From Crambe crambe (taxonomy: Eukaryota; Porifera; Demospongiae; Poecilosclerida; Crambeidae): 64,000 bases of DNA. The position numbers and the translations under genes are program-made. The notes beneath the pieces were generated by a model. The model was given only the letters and a program-made list of their open reading frames with translations. It made no database searches and was not told the origin of the DNA. This document shows, one piece after another, positions 24,901 to 36,566 of the stretch. Location of the stretch: NCBI GenBank assembly GCA_963924555.1, contig OZ004597.1, forward strand, positions 310,001 to 374,000. The letters run 5' to 3'. The first letter of the stretch is position 1, and each line of letters begins with the position of its first letter.

Positions 24901-26511
24901 GGAAAAGCTTCTTGGAGTGTTGAGGAACCAGCTAGCTCTGGCAAGCGTGAACATAAGCGAGAAGGAAGCTGAGATAAAACACCGTGATGAAGAGATTCTC
25001 AATCTGAAGGAAGAAGAAGGTTAAGTAGCTAATATTTATATTTATATATCTTCTCCTTCAATATCTCAATTCATTTACATGCAGATAAACTAAAAGAGCA
25101 ACACTGCCAAGAAGTCTCTGATATCCAACTCACAATGGCAAAGCAAGAAGCAATCATCGAATCCCAAAAATCTGACCTAGAACAATTAAATGGACAACTC
25201 CTGAACGTAACCTCTAGACTTGCCTGCAAACAAGAAGAACATTCAAAGTTGTTAGAAGAAATGTCAGAACTACAGAAAAACACTGACACCAGTGTTTCAG
25301 TATGTTATACACTTTATAGCACATCCTGGTAATGATGAACGACTCCATGTCTACATGCAGGATGGAAGGGAAGGCTGCCTCACAGAAGCAGGACATGTAT
25401 GCCTTGGAGAAAAGCACTCTGAAATCATTAACAATCAAAAGATCGCTATATCTCAGCTGCGAGAGAAACTGAATGAATTGGAGCTAGCCAAGCCTCCAGG
25501 TATTGTAGCTATTGTCAGAGTGTTCCTGTGTCCTTTCAGCCAATAATAATACAGTTGCAAGCCATCAGGCAACACTTAAAGAGTTATCACGTGTTCGTCA
25601 TGAGCTGTTAAAGGCCAAATCTGATAGACACAGTGACAATACAGCAACTGCAACTACTTCCAAACAGAAAGAAGAAGTAGAATTCATGCCACAGGTAAAA
25701 CTATATACCCATCGATGGATCAATAAACTGTCTCATGCAGTTTCACTTTATGGAAGAGAATAAGTCACGCGAAGAGGATTTGTATCAGTTGGAGCAAACT
25801 CTGCAGTGTAGTGAAAGAATGGTAACCTTTGTCAGTCTACAGATCAGCACATCATGTGCCATAATTTTATTTAGTATAAGAACCTGGTGGAGGCAGTTTG
25901 TAGAGCTCTGCCTGAGTTCACCAGACCTAGGGTAGAGGATACTGAGCTGAAGGCCTCTGATGAGCAACAGAAGAAAAAAGAAGTCCTCAAGGAAAGGAAA
26001 AAGGTAACAAGTTTACAATTTTATTGCAACTTTCTCTATAGACTTAATCTTATTTTGTAGTTTGCTGATGTTATTTATAAACAGCTGCTATTGTTAGTCA
26101 GAGCTCAGCAGGATGCTAATAAAAGGTATAGCTATGGAAATTGTTGTATAATGATGGTAGCTATAGTTATAATCTGCATGCAGTGACTCTGAGATTGTTT
26201 CAAGTTCTGAGACAGAAGTAGGATCAGAAGAATCCCCAGTCCAAGTTATTGCGAATTTAAAGGCTGTACTGAGTGTAACAGCTGAGGAGTTGGAGCAGCA
26301 AAAAAGGCTGAACCAATCTCTGCTCAAGAGAAAAGTAAGAGTGCGGCATTATTGCTATGGGTCCGGGATATGTATGCTGTTGTTATCATTCATTTAGAGT
26401 TTCAAGGAATCACAACAGAGCACTGTGATGCAGAAACCAAGGCACAATTGTGTATCCACACCTGACGAGCACTCATGGAATAGGACAAAACTCACTCTAG
26501 ATTATCACTAG
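21952..26511 (+). CDS. Long coiled-coil protein, unassigned
   Basis: More than 20 short exons encode an almost wholly coiled-coil protein of roughly 1,000 residues. The proposed start MSSSTPGRKTPC (21952) joins in frame to DNHPYQDYTWIQLHEVVVDR, the only non-coiled part apart from the tail. Heptad-rich exons follow, for example KEYQLESARDELQKFSIC, QRKLKSHSSKSAAVQKEVSK, ELQKRLEVEQAEQERL-type sequence, KHRDEEILNLKEEE and NNQKIAISQLREKLNELELA. The C-terminal part has VIANLKAVLSVTAEELEQQK and ends SWNRTKLTLDYH. Stop TAG at 26509-26511. I recognise no catalytic or targeting domain. Centrosomal, golgin-type or ciliary scaffolds are possible, but nothing in the sequence decides. A middle exon near 23.25 kb (AVTQVADDYFKVKDILSSTE) and one at 23.70 kb (LLRETICTLHSLEEQNHAKL) are less regular. 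Exon-intron limits are approximate. Confidence 0.7.
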
Positions 26512-26831
26512 TTCTATCTTGTGTTTGAAAAGTGTACAGTCACAGGGTTAAGCCACTCAATAAAAATTACAAGTTAAAGGTCAACCTGCGTGACAGCCGT
26601 CACCCACTGTTACCTGCTACCCCACCGTGACATCTTAATGTAATTCTATCTGCATGACTTAGCAATTGGCCTGATATGTTGTAATGTAGCCAGCCACACA
26701 TGAGACCCGATCCACCCACCCAGTCACACAGATATGCACAATCATGCATGCTTTATCTTTTATCATAAGAGCCAAAAATAAAATGGAGATGGATGCACGA
26801 GATTTAACCAGGTCCGGAGCTGGCTAGCTAC

Positions 26832-28384
26832 TTAGTTCACAGCAACACACAATCTGTTAAGGTCATTCTGAGGTCGAGGAAGGGAAAGAAAACCAAGTGA
26901 GGTAGAGTTATGGCAGTAAAACTGTGTAGTCTCCCACCACCTGCAGTTAGACTTGACGTCTCTGAGGGTAACCTTGACTCCATAATGATCTGAGAGACTG
27001 GTACCATTTCTGGTCACAGTGTTATCAAAAAGCCTCTACAATGGATAAGCAGCTGTAAGTACTGACACAATGGAGCTAGCTAGCTATGTCACCTTAGAGG
27101 AGACCACTCGTGCTTTGATTGTATTGGTGGGCACATAGATGTGGTCGATAACGACATTAACTGTGGATCCAGATGCCGCCACTGAAGGATTGCTTGCACA
27201 CCAAGTACATCTTCCATCCTCTGTCAGGTATGGACTGACTAAACCACGTGCTGTGATCAGTCCATAAAGAAATGGCTGTTCCCATGATATGTTATGGCCA
27301 GGAGAAGCTGGTCCGTTGTTGAAGTCTCCCATCAAGATGGGCATATCCTTGCCAACTAAAAATCGAAAGAGTGCTGTGATCTCATCATACTGTTGTGCGT
27401 CATAGTTTGAATAGAGGAAGGGAGAGACCACTGGCGGACCAACTGTACATGTGCATGCATGCAACATTGTAATCACCATGTATAAAATTCACTCACCATA
27501 TAATCCTTGTGTATTTATTGAGGAGAGATGAGTGCACACCACATCCCCTACACCATCCACCTAAGCAGTTAATACATCACTAAGACATCATGAATGAAAC
27601 TTAAGAGATACCCACTGAGGCTTCCAGATATCCTCTGAATTGACTGTGGTCATTGAAGTGAGATATTAAAGTGTTCTTCAATTCTTTACGACTAAGTAAC
27701 ATCAGGCCGTAGTTTCTCTCAAAGCGAGTAGCTGGGGCAGAAAGACATGTTGAGGCAGACTTGTGGAGGAGAACACACAAACTGCACGACACAGAAAAGG
27801 TGCTTAATACAGCAGCACATCTGTAGTAAGAAGAAGATAGAGATTCACATTTGAAAGAACACTTATTATATCCCTGACCTTGAATTGAAACAAATATTGA
27901 GTGCCACTCCAGTCATATCAAGACAATTCTGTCCGATACACACATTGTATACCACCAGCTCTTGCATAGTGCATGCATAATCTCCTGATTTAGCTGGGTC
28001 CTCTTCATGACTAAGACTTGAGCCACTTAATGCAAAAGGGTATGTTCCTCTCAAAGCTCTGAATATCTGTTGTTGGACATCAGAGAAAAAAATTTCTTGC
28101 AAGCATACAATATCCACATTACTATCTTCAATCTAGAAAGAAGTAGGTAGGAGGATTTATCATATTATGCTGTCATGGACATTAAGTACTAGAACTACCT
28201 GTTCTATTAGCAGAGATGCTCTCTCTTCAATTTCTGGGTCTCCATTGGAGCCTGGGTAACTCGGAATCAGTGCAGCATTGAAGGTAGCTAGAGTGCTGGT
28301 TGCTTGACATGGCTGTCTGCTTGCTTCAACATACTCTCTGAATACCATTAACAAGGTAGTAGTAATGATAATATTAAACGCCAT
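26832..28384 (-). CDS. Secreted endonuclease/exonuclease/phosphatase-family enzyme (nSMase/DNase-like)
   Basis: Minus-strand gene of about seven exons. The start MAFNIIITTTLLMVFREYVEA at 28384 looks like a signal peptide, followed by STLATFNAALIP, the first motif of the EEP fold (N). Then come DIVCLQEIF (catalytic Glu), DVVCTHLSSINTQG, MGDFNNGP (Asp/Asn), STVNVVIDHIYVP and SDHYGVKVTL (the final Asp-His pair). These are the canonical Mg-dependent EEP residues shared by neutral sphingomyelinases, DNase I-like nucleases and inositol phosphatases. The order and the CLQEIF/GDFN/DHY wording fit the sphingomyelinase-like branch best, but the substrate cannot be fixed from sequence. A hydrophobic Cys-rich exon (VSCSLCVLLHKSASTCL) is present in the middle. 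Stop TAA at 26832-26834. It starts 80 bp from SORD, head to head. Confidence 0.8.
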
Positions 28385-28406
28385 CTTTCTACAAAATTTA
28401 CCATTA

Positions 28407-28417
28407 TGCGCATGCGT
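28407..28417. promoter_or_regulatory. NRF1-like palindrome in the EEP-enzyme/SORD bidirectional promoter
   Basis: TGCGCATGCGT lies in the 80-bp gap between two divergent start codons (28384 minus, 28465 plus). This is the NRF1 consensus and the only obvious element in the gap. Confidence 0.6.
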
Positions 28418-28464
28418 TATTTGAAGCCCCTCCCCTCCCAGCACACACCCCCCCAACAACTAAG

Positions 28465-30058
28465 ATGGAGTTAGAGGGCGAAGAGAACCTGAGCGCCGTG
28501 CTCAAATCAGCCGGGAACCTTGTGATGGTAAGCTAATGCATACCACAAGCATAGCACCTAATATCTATTTATACCAATGAAGGAGGAAAGATCTCTACCA
28601 CAATCACCGACAGGAGGAGGTTAGTCTCATGTCTGCATAATTTGAGTGAGTGAGTGAGTGTTATATTTGCAGAGGTGCTGCTGGCAATGCATTCAGTGGG
28701 GCTATGTGGGTCTGATGTCCACTTTTGGGTGGATGGGAGGATCGGTGACTTTGTTGTGAAGGCTCCTTTGGTTTTGGGGCATGAAGCCAGTGGGGTAGTG
28801 GTCTCAGTGGGAGAAGATGTCACTCATCTAAAACCAGGTAAGTTTAGTTTGTCCCCCAGTCGGTGCAAAGACACCATCTGAAAGTGATACCCTTTACCAG
28901 TTATCATTTTTGGTACAGTTTCGTATTGAAACCCTTTACCAACAATTCTGCAGGCGATCGGGTGGCTGTAGAGCCTGGAGTACCTTGCCGGTTGTGTGCC
29001 TATTGTAAAGAGGGACATTATCATCTCTGTCCAGATGTCAAATTTGGTTCCTGTCCTCCGAAGGATGGTTTCCTGACTAGATACATCACTCACCCTGCTG
29101 ACTTCTGTTACAAGTGAGTGAGGGGACTTGATCCATTGGTGGTAATGATCATAACTACTGCAGACTCCCAGATAATGTATCGTTTGATGAGGGGGCAGTG
29201 ATGGAACCCCTGAGTGTGGGGGTCCATGCCTGTCGGAGGGTTGGGGTCGAATTGGGTAGTAAAGTCCTCGTGTGTGGAGCTGGTCCTATAGGACTCGTCT
29301 GCATGCTGACGGCAAAGGCCTGTGGGGCTTCTGAGGTCATCATCACAGGTCAGTAGTTATTAATGACAGGGACATCCTCACAATATTCTAAAAGCCTGAA
29401 ATGTATGATTCCTTCAGATATTAACGAGGATCGTCTTAAGGTAGCCAAAGAGATGGGTGCCACATATGTGTTGAAGGTGATCGACCAAGATGCCCATGCC
29501 TTAGCCAAGGAGATTGAAGCAACCCTTGGATGTCGGCCTGACCGCTCTATGGAGTGCTCAGGGGCAGCGTCCAGTATTGCCACTGCTATCCATGTAAGAA
29601 CATGCGTGTATATAACTGACACAAGTCACATGACTCTTGTTGTGTATTCAGGCAACTCGTTCTGGAGGTGCTCTAGCCCTGGTGGGGCTGGGAGCTGCCC
29701 AAGCGAAGGTCCCCATTGTGGATGCTTCGGTTAGAGAAGTGGACATCAAGGGAGTGTTTCGATACAGTGAAGGATGGTAAGGACATCGTACACCATTTTC
29801 CTCCTAAAGTTAGTCCCTTCTTTCAGCTTTGCCACTGCCCTTGAACTGGTGTCCTCCGGAAAGGTGAACGTGAAACCCCTCATCACACACACTTACAAAC
29901 TGGAGGAGACCTTACAAGCCTTCCACACAGCAAAGACAGGGAAAGATGGTGTCATTAAAGTGAGTCCATCCATACATGGCATGCATGGGAGTGAATGGTT
30001 CTGGCATTTTTCTTTCCATCAGGTTATGATAAGGTGCTCTCCCAAGACTGATAGATGA
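28465..30058 (+). CDS. SORD: Sorbitol dehydrogenase
   Basis: Zinc-dependent NAD(H) polyol dehydrogenase of the MDR family, which oxidises sorbitol to fructose. About nine exons, starting [17 protein letters not shown]. Zinc-site Cys in [11 protein letters not shown], His in [12 protein letters not shown], and Glu in the [12 protein letters not shown] exon. The lobe cysteines (C-x2-C-x2-C-x7-C in [18 protein letters not shown]) that hold structural zinc in related MDR enzymes are present. The Rossmann segment has [13 protein letters not shown] and the NAD-selecting acidic DINEDRL. C-terminal exons: [34 protein letters not shown] and a final [11 protein letters not shown]. Stop TGA at 30056-30058. 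All expected catalytic residues are intact. A full-length enzyme of about 350 residues is predicted. Confidence 0.95.
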
Positions 30059-31152
30059 GGTCATGAATTCACTTCCAATTTCCCTCCACGTTTGTAATAA
30101 GAGTTCCAGACACAGACAGATTAGGATTAGGGCTGTATTTGTTATTTTTAAATCAAGAAGGACAATGAACACAGGGTGGCTTAAAACATTTTATTCAATA
30201 ATTGTCTTGCTCCCAGAATAGCATAATTATCATCAACATTGTTGCTATGGAGGATCATTGGCCATGTCACTCATGTGTCTGCATTTTTCATATATTATTG
30301 ACGTGATGCACCAGGCAGGCATCCATTATGCAATATTTTCCTCTAATGAACCCACAGAATTATCAAACATAGCAACTGTTGCTATGATTAGGAATTCTTT
30401 TATATCAGCTGATTACTGGTTAGCCTAAGGGTGCATTACTTGGATGCTACAATATGGTGCGTAAGAAAACGAGTGAATTCTAGTTGAACTATTGATGAAC
30501 TTGAAGCCTAAAAATACTTTTACCATTAATATTATTAAGCGGACACTAATTGGAACATTAATGAGGAATTCCATAACCACTGCACAGCACATATGGAGCA
30601 GGACATTTGGCGCACATACTGTGCCAGCTGTCTGACTCCTATCTCTTTCCCATAATGTTTCATAACTAGGACTGCTATTTATGATAAAAAAAACAACAAT
30701 TCTTGAAATATTCACGAGATGTTACAAGTCCTCCAATTGAGAAACATTACATGCTCATTTGTCCCAGGACTTATGACTCAACCTGCATGCTGTGTTGTAG
30801 ACCCTGCCAACTAGCGAGTCCATCACTAGTAACAACATGGTCACCAAACAAGACATCTCAACATGGCCTCTGAAACCACAACCACTTCACCACCAACAGG
30901 TGTCCTCAGGTGAGTCACTTGCACCAAACACTAGAGACTCCCATCACTCTCTTTCTACGCTTCTAGAAATTTAGAAACCAAATTCTACTCCTCCTAATTA
31001 GATCTCTTAAACCTCAGCAAAACACTGTCTTCCCCACTAATTAGAAGGGTCCTCCTCTCATGAGACATCGTACACATTGGTACTTAATAAACAGAGAGAG
31101 ATTAAGTCCAGATAAAGAAAGAAGTGATCCTGTGTGGTGAGTGAGTGAGTGA
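30059..31152. other. Convergent intergenic region SORD/POLR2F
   Basis: About 1.1 kb between two stop codons. It holds no supported coding exon. Contents are AT-rich sequence, possible 3' UTRs of both genes (AAAACATTTTATTCAATA near 30183 reads as a minus-strand poly(A) area) and no recognisable RNA gene or element. Confidence 0.6.
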
Positions 31153-34100
31153 TTCTATTCTACAATGAGTTCCTCAACGGACCAATCCTCATAACTCCCA
31201 TCCGGGAGGTACCGTCTGATAATGATAGGAATCTTCTTGGCTCTGGGCATCAAAAAGGAGGAGGTTAGGAAACAAAACAATTTACAAACAAACAAGTGAA
31301 CACAGGTCTTACTTGAGCTCTTTCATGGCTATCTTCAGAGGGTCTGTCTCTCCTTCCAGTTCAACCATCACTGGTGCCCCCATACTGCCAAACAAAGGCA
31401 AGGAAAGCATTGATATCATTTCACAGTCCATAAATCACTTGCTATTTAAAAAGAGAGAAATCAGATTCCTAAAATTAAGATGGAGACCATTAGTAAATAC
31501 CTGCTAAATGGAAGATCAATGGAAAATCAATCAATGGAATATTCTCTTAGTTCATAACACAACTCAATACCTCTTTCTTCTTTAGAGATATGTTAAGAAC
31601 TAAACTCTTTTAGAGGTATGTATCCAGTCACATTCCAAGCCCGGGGGTCCAATTCCAAGCCCGGGGGTCCAAGAATGTCCTTTACATTCACAGTAACCTA
31701 TCAACCAATTGGATTACGGGAACTGTAGTATCCATGGAGGCGACTCGGGTTCACAGGAAGTGATCCAGGATGCAAGCAAGGCTTAATTAAACGACCTTTA
31801 ATGAGGGAACCCCTACTTATCCCTATAAGGGATGCTATGGCCAGGGATAAAGCAGCACTCTCTGTGTACAACCACCTAATTAATGACAGCTGTAGCAAGT
31901 GGGGTTGGTGGGTGATTGGAATAACCCTCTGATACAGGAAAAAGTTTTCCCAGGGTTTTTTCACTGTCACTTTTTAAAGTGATTATTGGATGAAGCCTCA
32001 CATTTACTACCAAGTACAAATGGGATGTGGGGTGAGGTGACGTGACTACCTCTCCGAATCTATTCCGAGTGGCGTAGGCACCGACTACACTGTCATTGTT
32101 TACACAATGTATTTCAACTACTACTCAGCAAGTCCCTTAACTACTCAAACATGAAAATGACAACTCCAAGGGAAAAAAAAAGAAGAAGGAGAGTACGAGT
32201 CTATTGCAGCTGGTACAGAGATATGGAGTCAAGAGAAGGCTTGGCTTGCAATGATCTGACCTCTGACTGACCTTATCTGCAGAGCTCTCGTGCCAAGGAC
32301 TCTAGCTCGCTCATACTTTGTCATGTATGGTGTGGTAGTCCGGTCACTCTGAGGCACCTGGTCGCCCTCTACAGGAACACACACATCAAAAGTGCTGTAA
32401 ATATTTAGTGAAGGGACATCCTATTGTAGGGGGCAGTGCAAATATGAGAGGTCAATGGCAACAGGTATACAAAATCCAACCTTATAATCATGTCCACTCC
32501 CCAGGGAGATGATCTATTTTAATCACCCTCTGACTCCCCCATTGCCATATATGGAGTGGACACGTGATAGATTCTGGAATATACTCTAACCTTGCACTCT
32601 TCCATCCTTAGAAGGTCAAGGGTCACTTGAAACTATAGAAACCTGTCAAGTGTAAGCACCGAGTTTTAGCATTAGGTTACCACTACCACTATACCAACCA
32701 GTCTAGTGTACTATGCAAGACTAAAGGGACCACAATCAGAAAGAGATGAGTTTAGCTTCCTGATATGCCATTTATAAATCCTTTCCACTGGCGGATTTAG
32801 AGTAGGTTCGTTGGGTTCGGACAAACCCCCTTTTTTTCCAGATCTTAAAACGCTTGCTAATCTCTCTCGAAGGATGAGCCCTCCTCGCGGACTAGATATT
32901 ATTTCTTTTCAATACCTATGCTCAGCTGGTACGGTTATTAAATAATGGGCGTGTCCACGAAAATGGGCGTGGTCACGAAAAATTTTCTCGCGCGTTAACG
33001 CACGTGCAGAACCAAACCCTTCTTTTAAATTTCCTGGATCCGCCACTGCTTTCTCGTCAGAGAGGTATGGAGGCTTTGGACAACCCTGTGTATGTCCCAG
33101 CCAGCAACTACTAATTATCGGGGATTGCAACAAATGAATAAATTATGCTAGCATAATATTGAGAATAACAGATATGCCAAAGAATCAGGGAATAATGCTG
33201 GAATAATAGGGTACATTTTTTGGGAATTTTAGGTGTATGTGTATGTGTATGATGATGCAACTGAAGTACAACTTTACAAGCAATATGGCTAGCTAGCTGG
33301 TAACTAGACCACATTATGTAAAAATGTGTTGATGTAAGTGACTGTGGTCATTAAAGAGCAACAAACTCTTGCTCTAGAAGACTATGTAGAGTCTTCACTT
33401 AACTATAGGCACTCATAAAATCCTTTCTTGTAACCTTGTTGCATTCTCATTATTTTTAAAAAGAATAATTAAGAGTAATGGGCAAAATATTGGGAATAAT
33501 TATGTGAGTGCTTAATAACTAACATGAGAATCAGAGAATAGAATAATGCATAATTTATTCAACCCTAGCAACAATGTGGTCTGGAAGTGGAACTTAGTCC
33601 ATATGGATTTGATTGGAACTTCCTCACTACTTAGGAAGTGGTTGCTTCAATACTTAGCAGAGAAGAGGTAGCTTCCCAAGTGCTTCCCATAGAGGTTAAG
33701 ATATAATACAGGTTGGAGGATATGATTAGATTTTCTCACAAACACTCAAGTATGTTGGAACAACAGTAAGCTTTCAATGTTTCTTTATCACTGAGGTAGT
33801 TAATGCATACACATTGATAGCCTTCTCCTAAGAATTACCTTTTGGAAGGAAATCCACAGTTTCTTCCTCATCTCTCATGTCATCCTGTAGGGAGAGAATC
33901 AAAGCATTCGTCCTTTAAAGGAGTCCACATAGAATGCATAAGAGTCCACACTGAGGAAGTCCCTGCAATTTACATTTGAGGAGTGGGCTCCTGTAATAAT
34001 GTATCATCTATTGTGTCTACTGCGTGATTAGATGCACCCAAACATTTCAAAAAGTACTCAATGCTTCCACCTACCAACAGAAGCCTACCAACCCAATCAC

Positions 34101-36238
34101 TCATTCCACAAAAAAGTAAAATTAACAAGATCCTCAGGCTTAAAGGGTTCAGCAGTAAGACTACCCCCCCCCCCCCCCCCCCTCCACCGCAAAGTTACTG
34201 GCAAGAAGAGCCCTCCAGCATTAACACATCACAAATGCTTTAAAGGTAGTAACAAACTGAAAGGAACGACTAACATTCCAGATCAATGAAGTGACAAGCA
34301 CGCCACCTATCACCTGCTTTCAATGCAGTAATCATCACTACCTTTTAATCACAGCTCATAGCACAGGTGAACTCTTGTCACACTTCACTATCATTGATTA
34401 GCAAAATATGGATACAGAGTTACCACTTCTGTCTGGGCTGAGGGAAGACGAAGGCCTGGGTGAGGGCCTGGGGGTGACCACGAAGCCCAGGATAAGGCCT
34501 GGGAAGCCCAGGACGGCAGTGGCTGGCCTACAGGACAACAGTGGCTGGCCTACAGGATGGCTAGCAATAATTGGGAAGTGCCCACAGAGGGGCAGATAGT
34601 GCAAAGTGCATCAGGTGCTGGGTGGAGATCGACCATCTGTCTGTTGGTAAGAATGATCAACAATAGAACCAACACTCAGTGAAGCTCCTCATTGCTCATT
34701 TCCTTGATCAAATCAAATCAAACCAGAGATCCTGCTGGTGCTCCATCTTGAATTACCTCCATGTGACCAGCAACAATACTTCGGGTGTGTATCAATATTG
34801 TGTCGCAAAGCGACCTGCTGTCTCGGGGAAAGGAAAACCAAAAGAAAACTAATTACCTGAAGCACTATACGCTCACTAATGCAATTAGGATAGGAAGCAT
34901 CGACCAAAGCTCTCACACTCTCCGACTTACAAGAGTCTAGGACTTTTTTGCCACTCACTTTACTGATCTAATTAGAGTCCTCTAACTTATAGTCGTCTTT
35001 CTCTTGAAGTTATTTCCCTAGGCAACTACTGTATCATTCTGGGAAAAGTCCTAGAAATTAGCACCTCCTGAGAACTCTCCCTCTTTATTTGTTTGTTTCC
35101 TGCAAGATAAGTGATGGGCTTGACTCACACACACTACCCCAACATCCACTTCATTTTGGCAATTACCGTCAACAATGGCCACCTTTCAACAGCTTCCATA
35201 CTCCAAAGTGCCAACTATAAAGGTACAGCCTACCCACAGTACACCCACGCAACAATGATACATTTCGTGAAACTTGTTGGCACATGAAATGTTTTGACTC
35301 CCTCGACACCCACTCATTTCATGTACGTAAATGTTTACTAAAGGAATTCCAGTTTCCGACAGAGCTGAGTAGATGGACTTGCAGAGTGAGTGTAGTTACA
35401 AGCTGTAGAGCAAGTGGTCACGGATCCAACATACATAGAGAGGAAGGTAGTAGAACAAGATTGAGGAGGAAGAGATGAAGTTTATGAAAGGAAGGAAGGG
35501 GGTTAATTAGGGACTACATTGCAACGTTCTGTTAAACTCTTGAAAATTTGAATGGCATCCTTCAAAAAGATCAACTACCTTCTGACATGATTATGGAAAT
35601 GAGCTAGACAAGTTGCCATTTATAGGATGAAGCTAACCAGGTCAGGTGACAGTGATGAAACATTTCAGATACTGTATTGGTCTCTCAACAACACCGTTTC
35701 CCCTAGACAGTAATACCAGGTGCTTCTGTGAGATGGAGTAGGTTCAGACATACAATTTAGAAAGGAGATAACAGTATGATTTCCTCCTAAGATCAAGGAC
35801 AATGCAGCCAATGACATGCCCATCCAGTGCCACACAATTAGAACAGGAAGAACCACCCCCATGGCTCTGCTTCCACCTTTGTGGCTCTGAGGTCCTGACC
35901 ACAATTCTTATTACCACCCCCTCCCTCCCCTCTCACTCCTTTGTAATTAAAATAATTACACCTACAATTTCATCCACAATACATATTTTAGCACTATTAC
36001 ACTGGATGACATTGAATACCTATTAGTGATGGTATCAAAGGTATTCGTAGTTTCTATCACAGATGACCCAAGGGTTATCAGTTTTGTTGAGCTCACTAGC
36101 TACATACCTGTACATCATCATCATCTGGTTCCATTTCTTCCTCCCCACTGTAATCACCTCCATCATATCTGGATAAAAGTAGGACCTAGGTAATGTGACA
36201 GCAAAGGTTAGCGCTTCAACTCACTCATCATCTGCCAT
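31153..36238 (-). CDS. POLR2F: DNA-directed RNA polymerases I, II and III subunit RPABC2 (RPB6)
   Basis: Common small subunit of all three nuclear RNA polymerases, which anchors the clamp. Six exons on the minus strand, all with GT-AG joins and correct phase: 36238-36225 (MADDE), 36168-36108 (acidic [20 protein letters not shown]), 33884-33839 ([15 protein letters not shown]), 32368-32272 ([29 protein letters not shown]), 31384-31313 ([20 protein letters not shown]) and 31242-31153 ([27 protein letters not shown], stop). The C-terminal core is nearly identical to human RPB6. The donor of exon 4 is AG|GTCAGT. The two central introns are 1.5 and 2.2 kb, far longer than the local norm, and hold repeats instead of genes. 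Confidence 0.97.
31632..31671. repeat. 20-bp direct tandem duplication
   Basis: ATTCCAAGCCCGGGGGTCCA occurs twice, back to back (31632-31651 and 31652-31671), inside POLR2F intron 5. Confidence 0.95.
32410..36107. other. Long introns of POLR2F without coding content
   Basis: Apart from exon 33839-33884 and the MITE, this 3.7 kb is AT-rich, with scattered short repeats and a poly-C tract (34164-34182). Local open frames (for example around 34032-34289 and 34398-34604) are short, low-complexity and without splice support. I see no other gene here. Confidence 0.6.
32786..33048. mobile_element. MITE, about 263 bp, with TIRs and 5-bp target duplication
   Basis: The left end CACTGGCGGATTTAG (32786) and the reverse complement of the right end CAGTGGCGGATCCAG (ending at 33048) match at 12 of 15 bases. 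CTTTC flanks both sides (32781-32785 and 33049-33053), a perfect 5-bp target-site duplication. There is no transposase, so it is a non-autonomous DNA element. It sits in POLR2F intron 4 (between the exons at 33884-33839 and 32368-32272). Internal tandem words (GGGCGTGTCCACGAAAATGG, then GGGCGTGGTCACGAAAA) recur. The superfamily is not assigned. Confidence 0.75.
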
Positions 36239-36295
36239 CCTTGCGCACCCACCTTTGACCTTTACTTAGCAGAGTCACGCACATGCGCGCTGTTA

Positions 36296-36306
36296 TGCGC
36301 ATGCGC
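36296..36306. promoter_or_regulatory. NRF1-like palindromes in the POLR2F/CYB5R4 divergent promoter
   Basis: TGCGCATGCGC at 36296-36306, with related words ACATGCGCGC at 36281 and TGCGCATGTGC at 36330. These three sites lie within 60 bp, between the POLR2F start (36238, minus) and the CYB5R4 start (36567, plus), closest to POLR2F. Confidence 0.65.
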
Positions 36307-36344
36307 CTATTTGACTTTACTTTGACAAATGCGCATGTGCCAAT

Positions 36345-36365
36345 CCCCCCCCCCCCCCCCCCCCC
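36345..36365. repeat. Poly-C tract (21 C) in promoter region
   Basis: Uninterrupted cytosines followed by TCCCCCC, directly upstream of a TATA box. The minus strand is therefore a long G-run able to form a quadruplex. Confidence 0.9.
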
Positions 36366-36398
36366 TCCCCCCTCGACCTCCCCGGCCCGGTCCCGCAC

Positions 36399-36406
36399 TA
36401 TAAAAG
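36399..36406 (+). promoter_or_regulatory. TATA box of CYB5R4
   Basis: TATAAAAG lies 168 bp upstream of the CYB5R4 ATG, with a plausible initiator (CTCAGTTCTG) about 30 bp downstream near 36432. It is a textbook core-promoter arrangement on the plus strand and the clearest one in the window. Confidence 0.65.
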
Positions 36407-36566
36407 TCTCGGACCTTGCAAGCTCTTAAGAGCTCAGTTCTGTTTATTGCAGACTCACAGAAAATAGAAGGAAACTCTTTTGAGTTTACTACTACTGCAA
36501 CAAAATTGAGCTTGCATTGCACAGCAGAAAAATAATTTTTTTTGTTAAAGAGAGAAAACTCGAGCT

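Noticed and set aside
31701..31970. Minus-strand 89-codon frame in a POLR2F intron, possibly a transposon fragment
   Set aside because: No recognisable domain, no splice support and no terminal repeats. It may be repeat-derived, but this cannot be supported from sequence alone.
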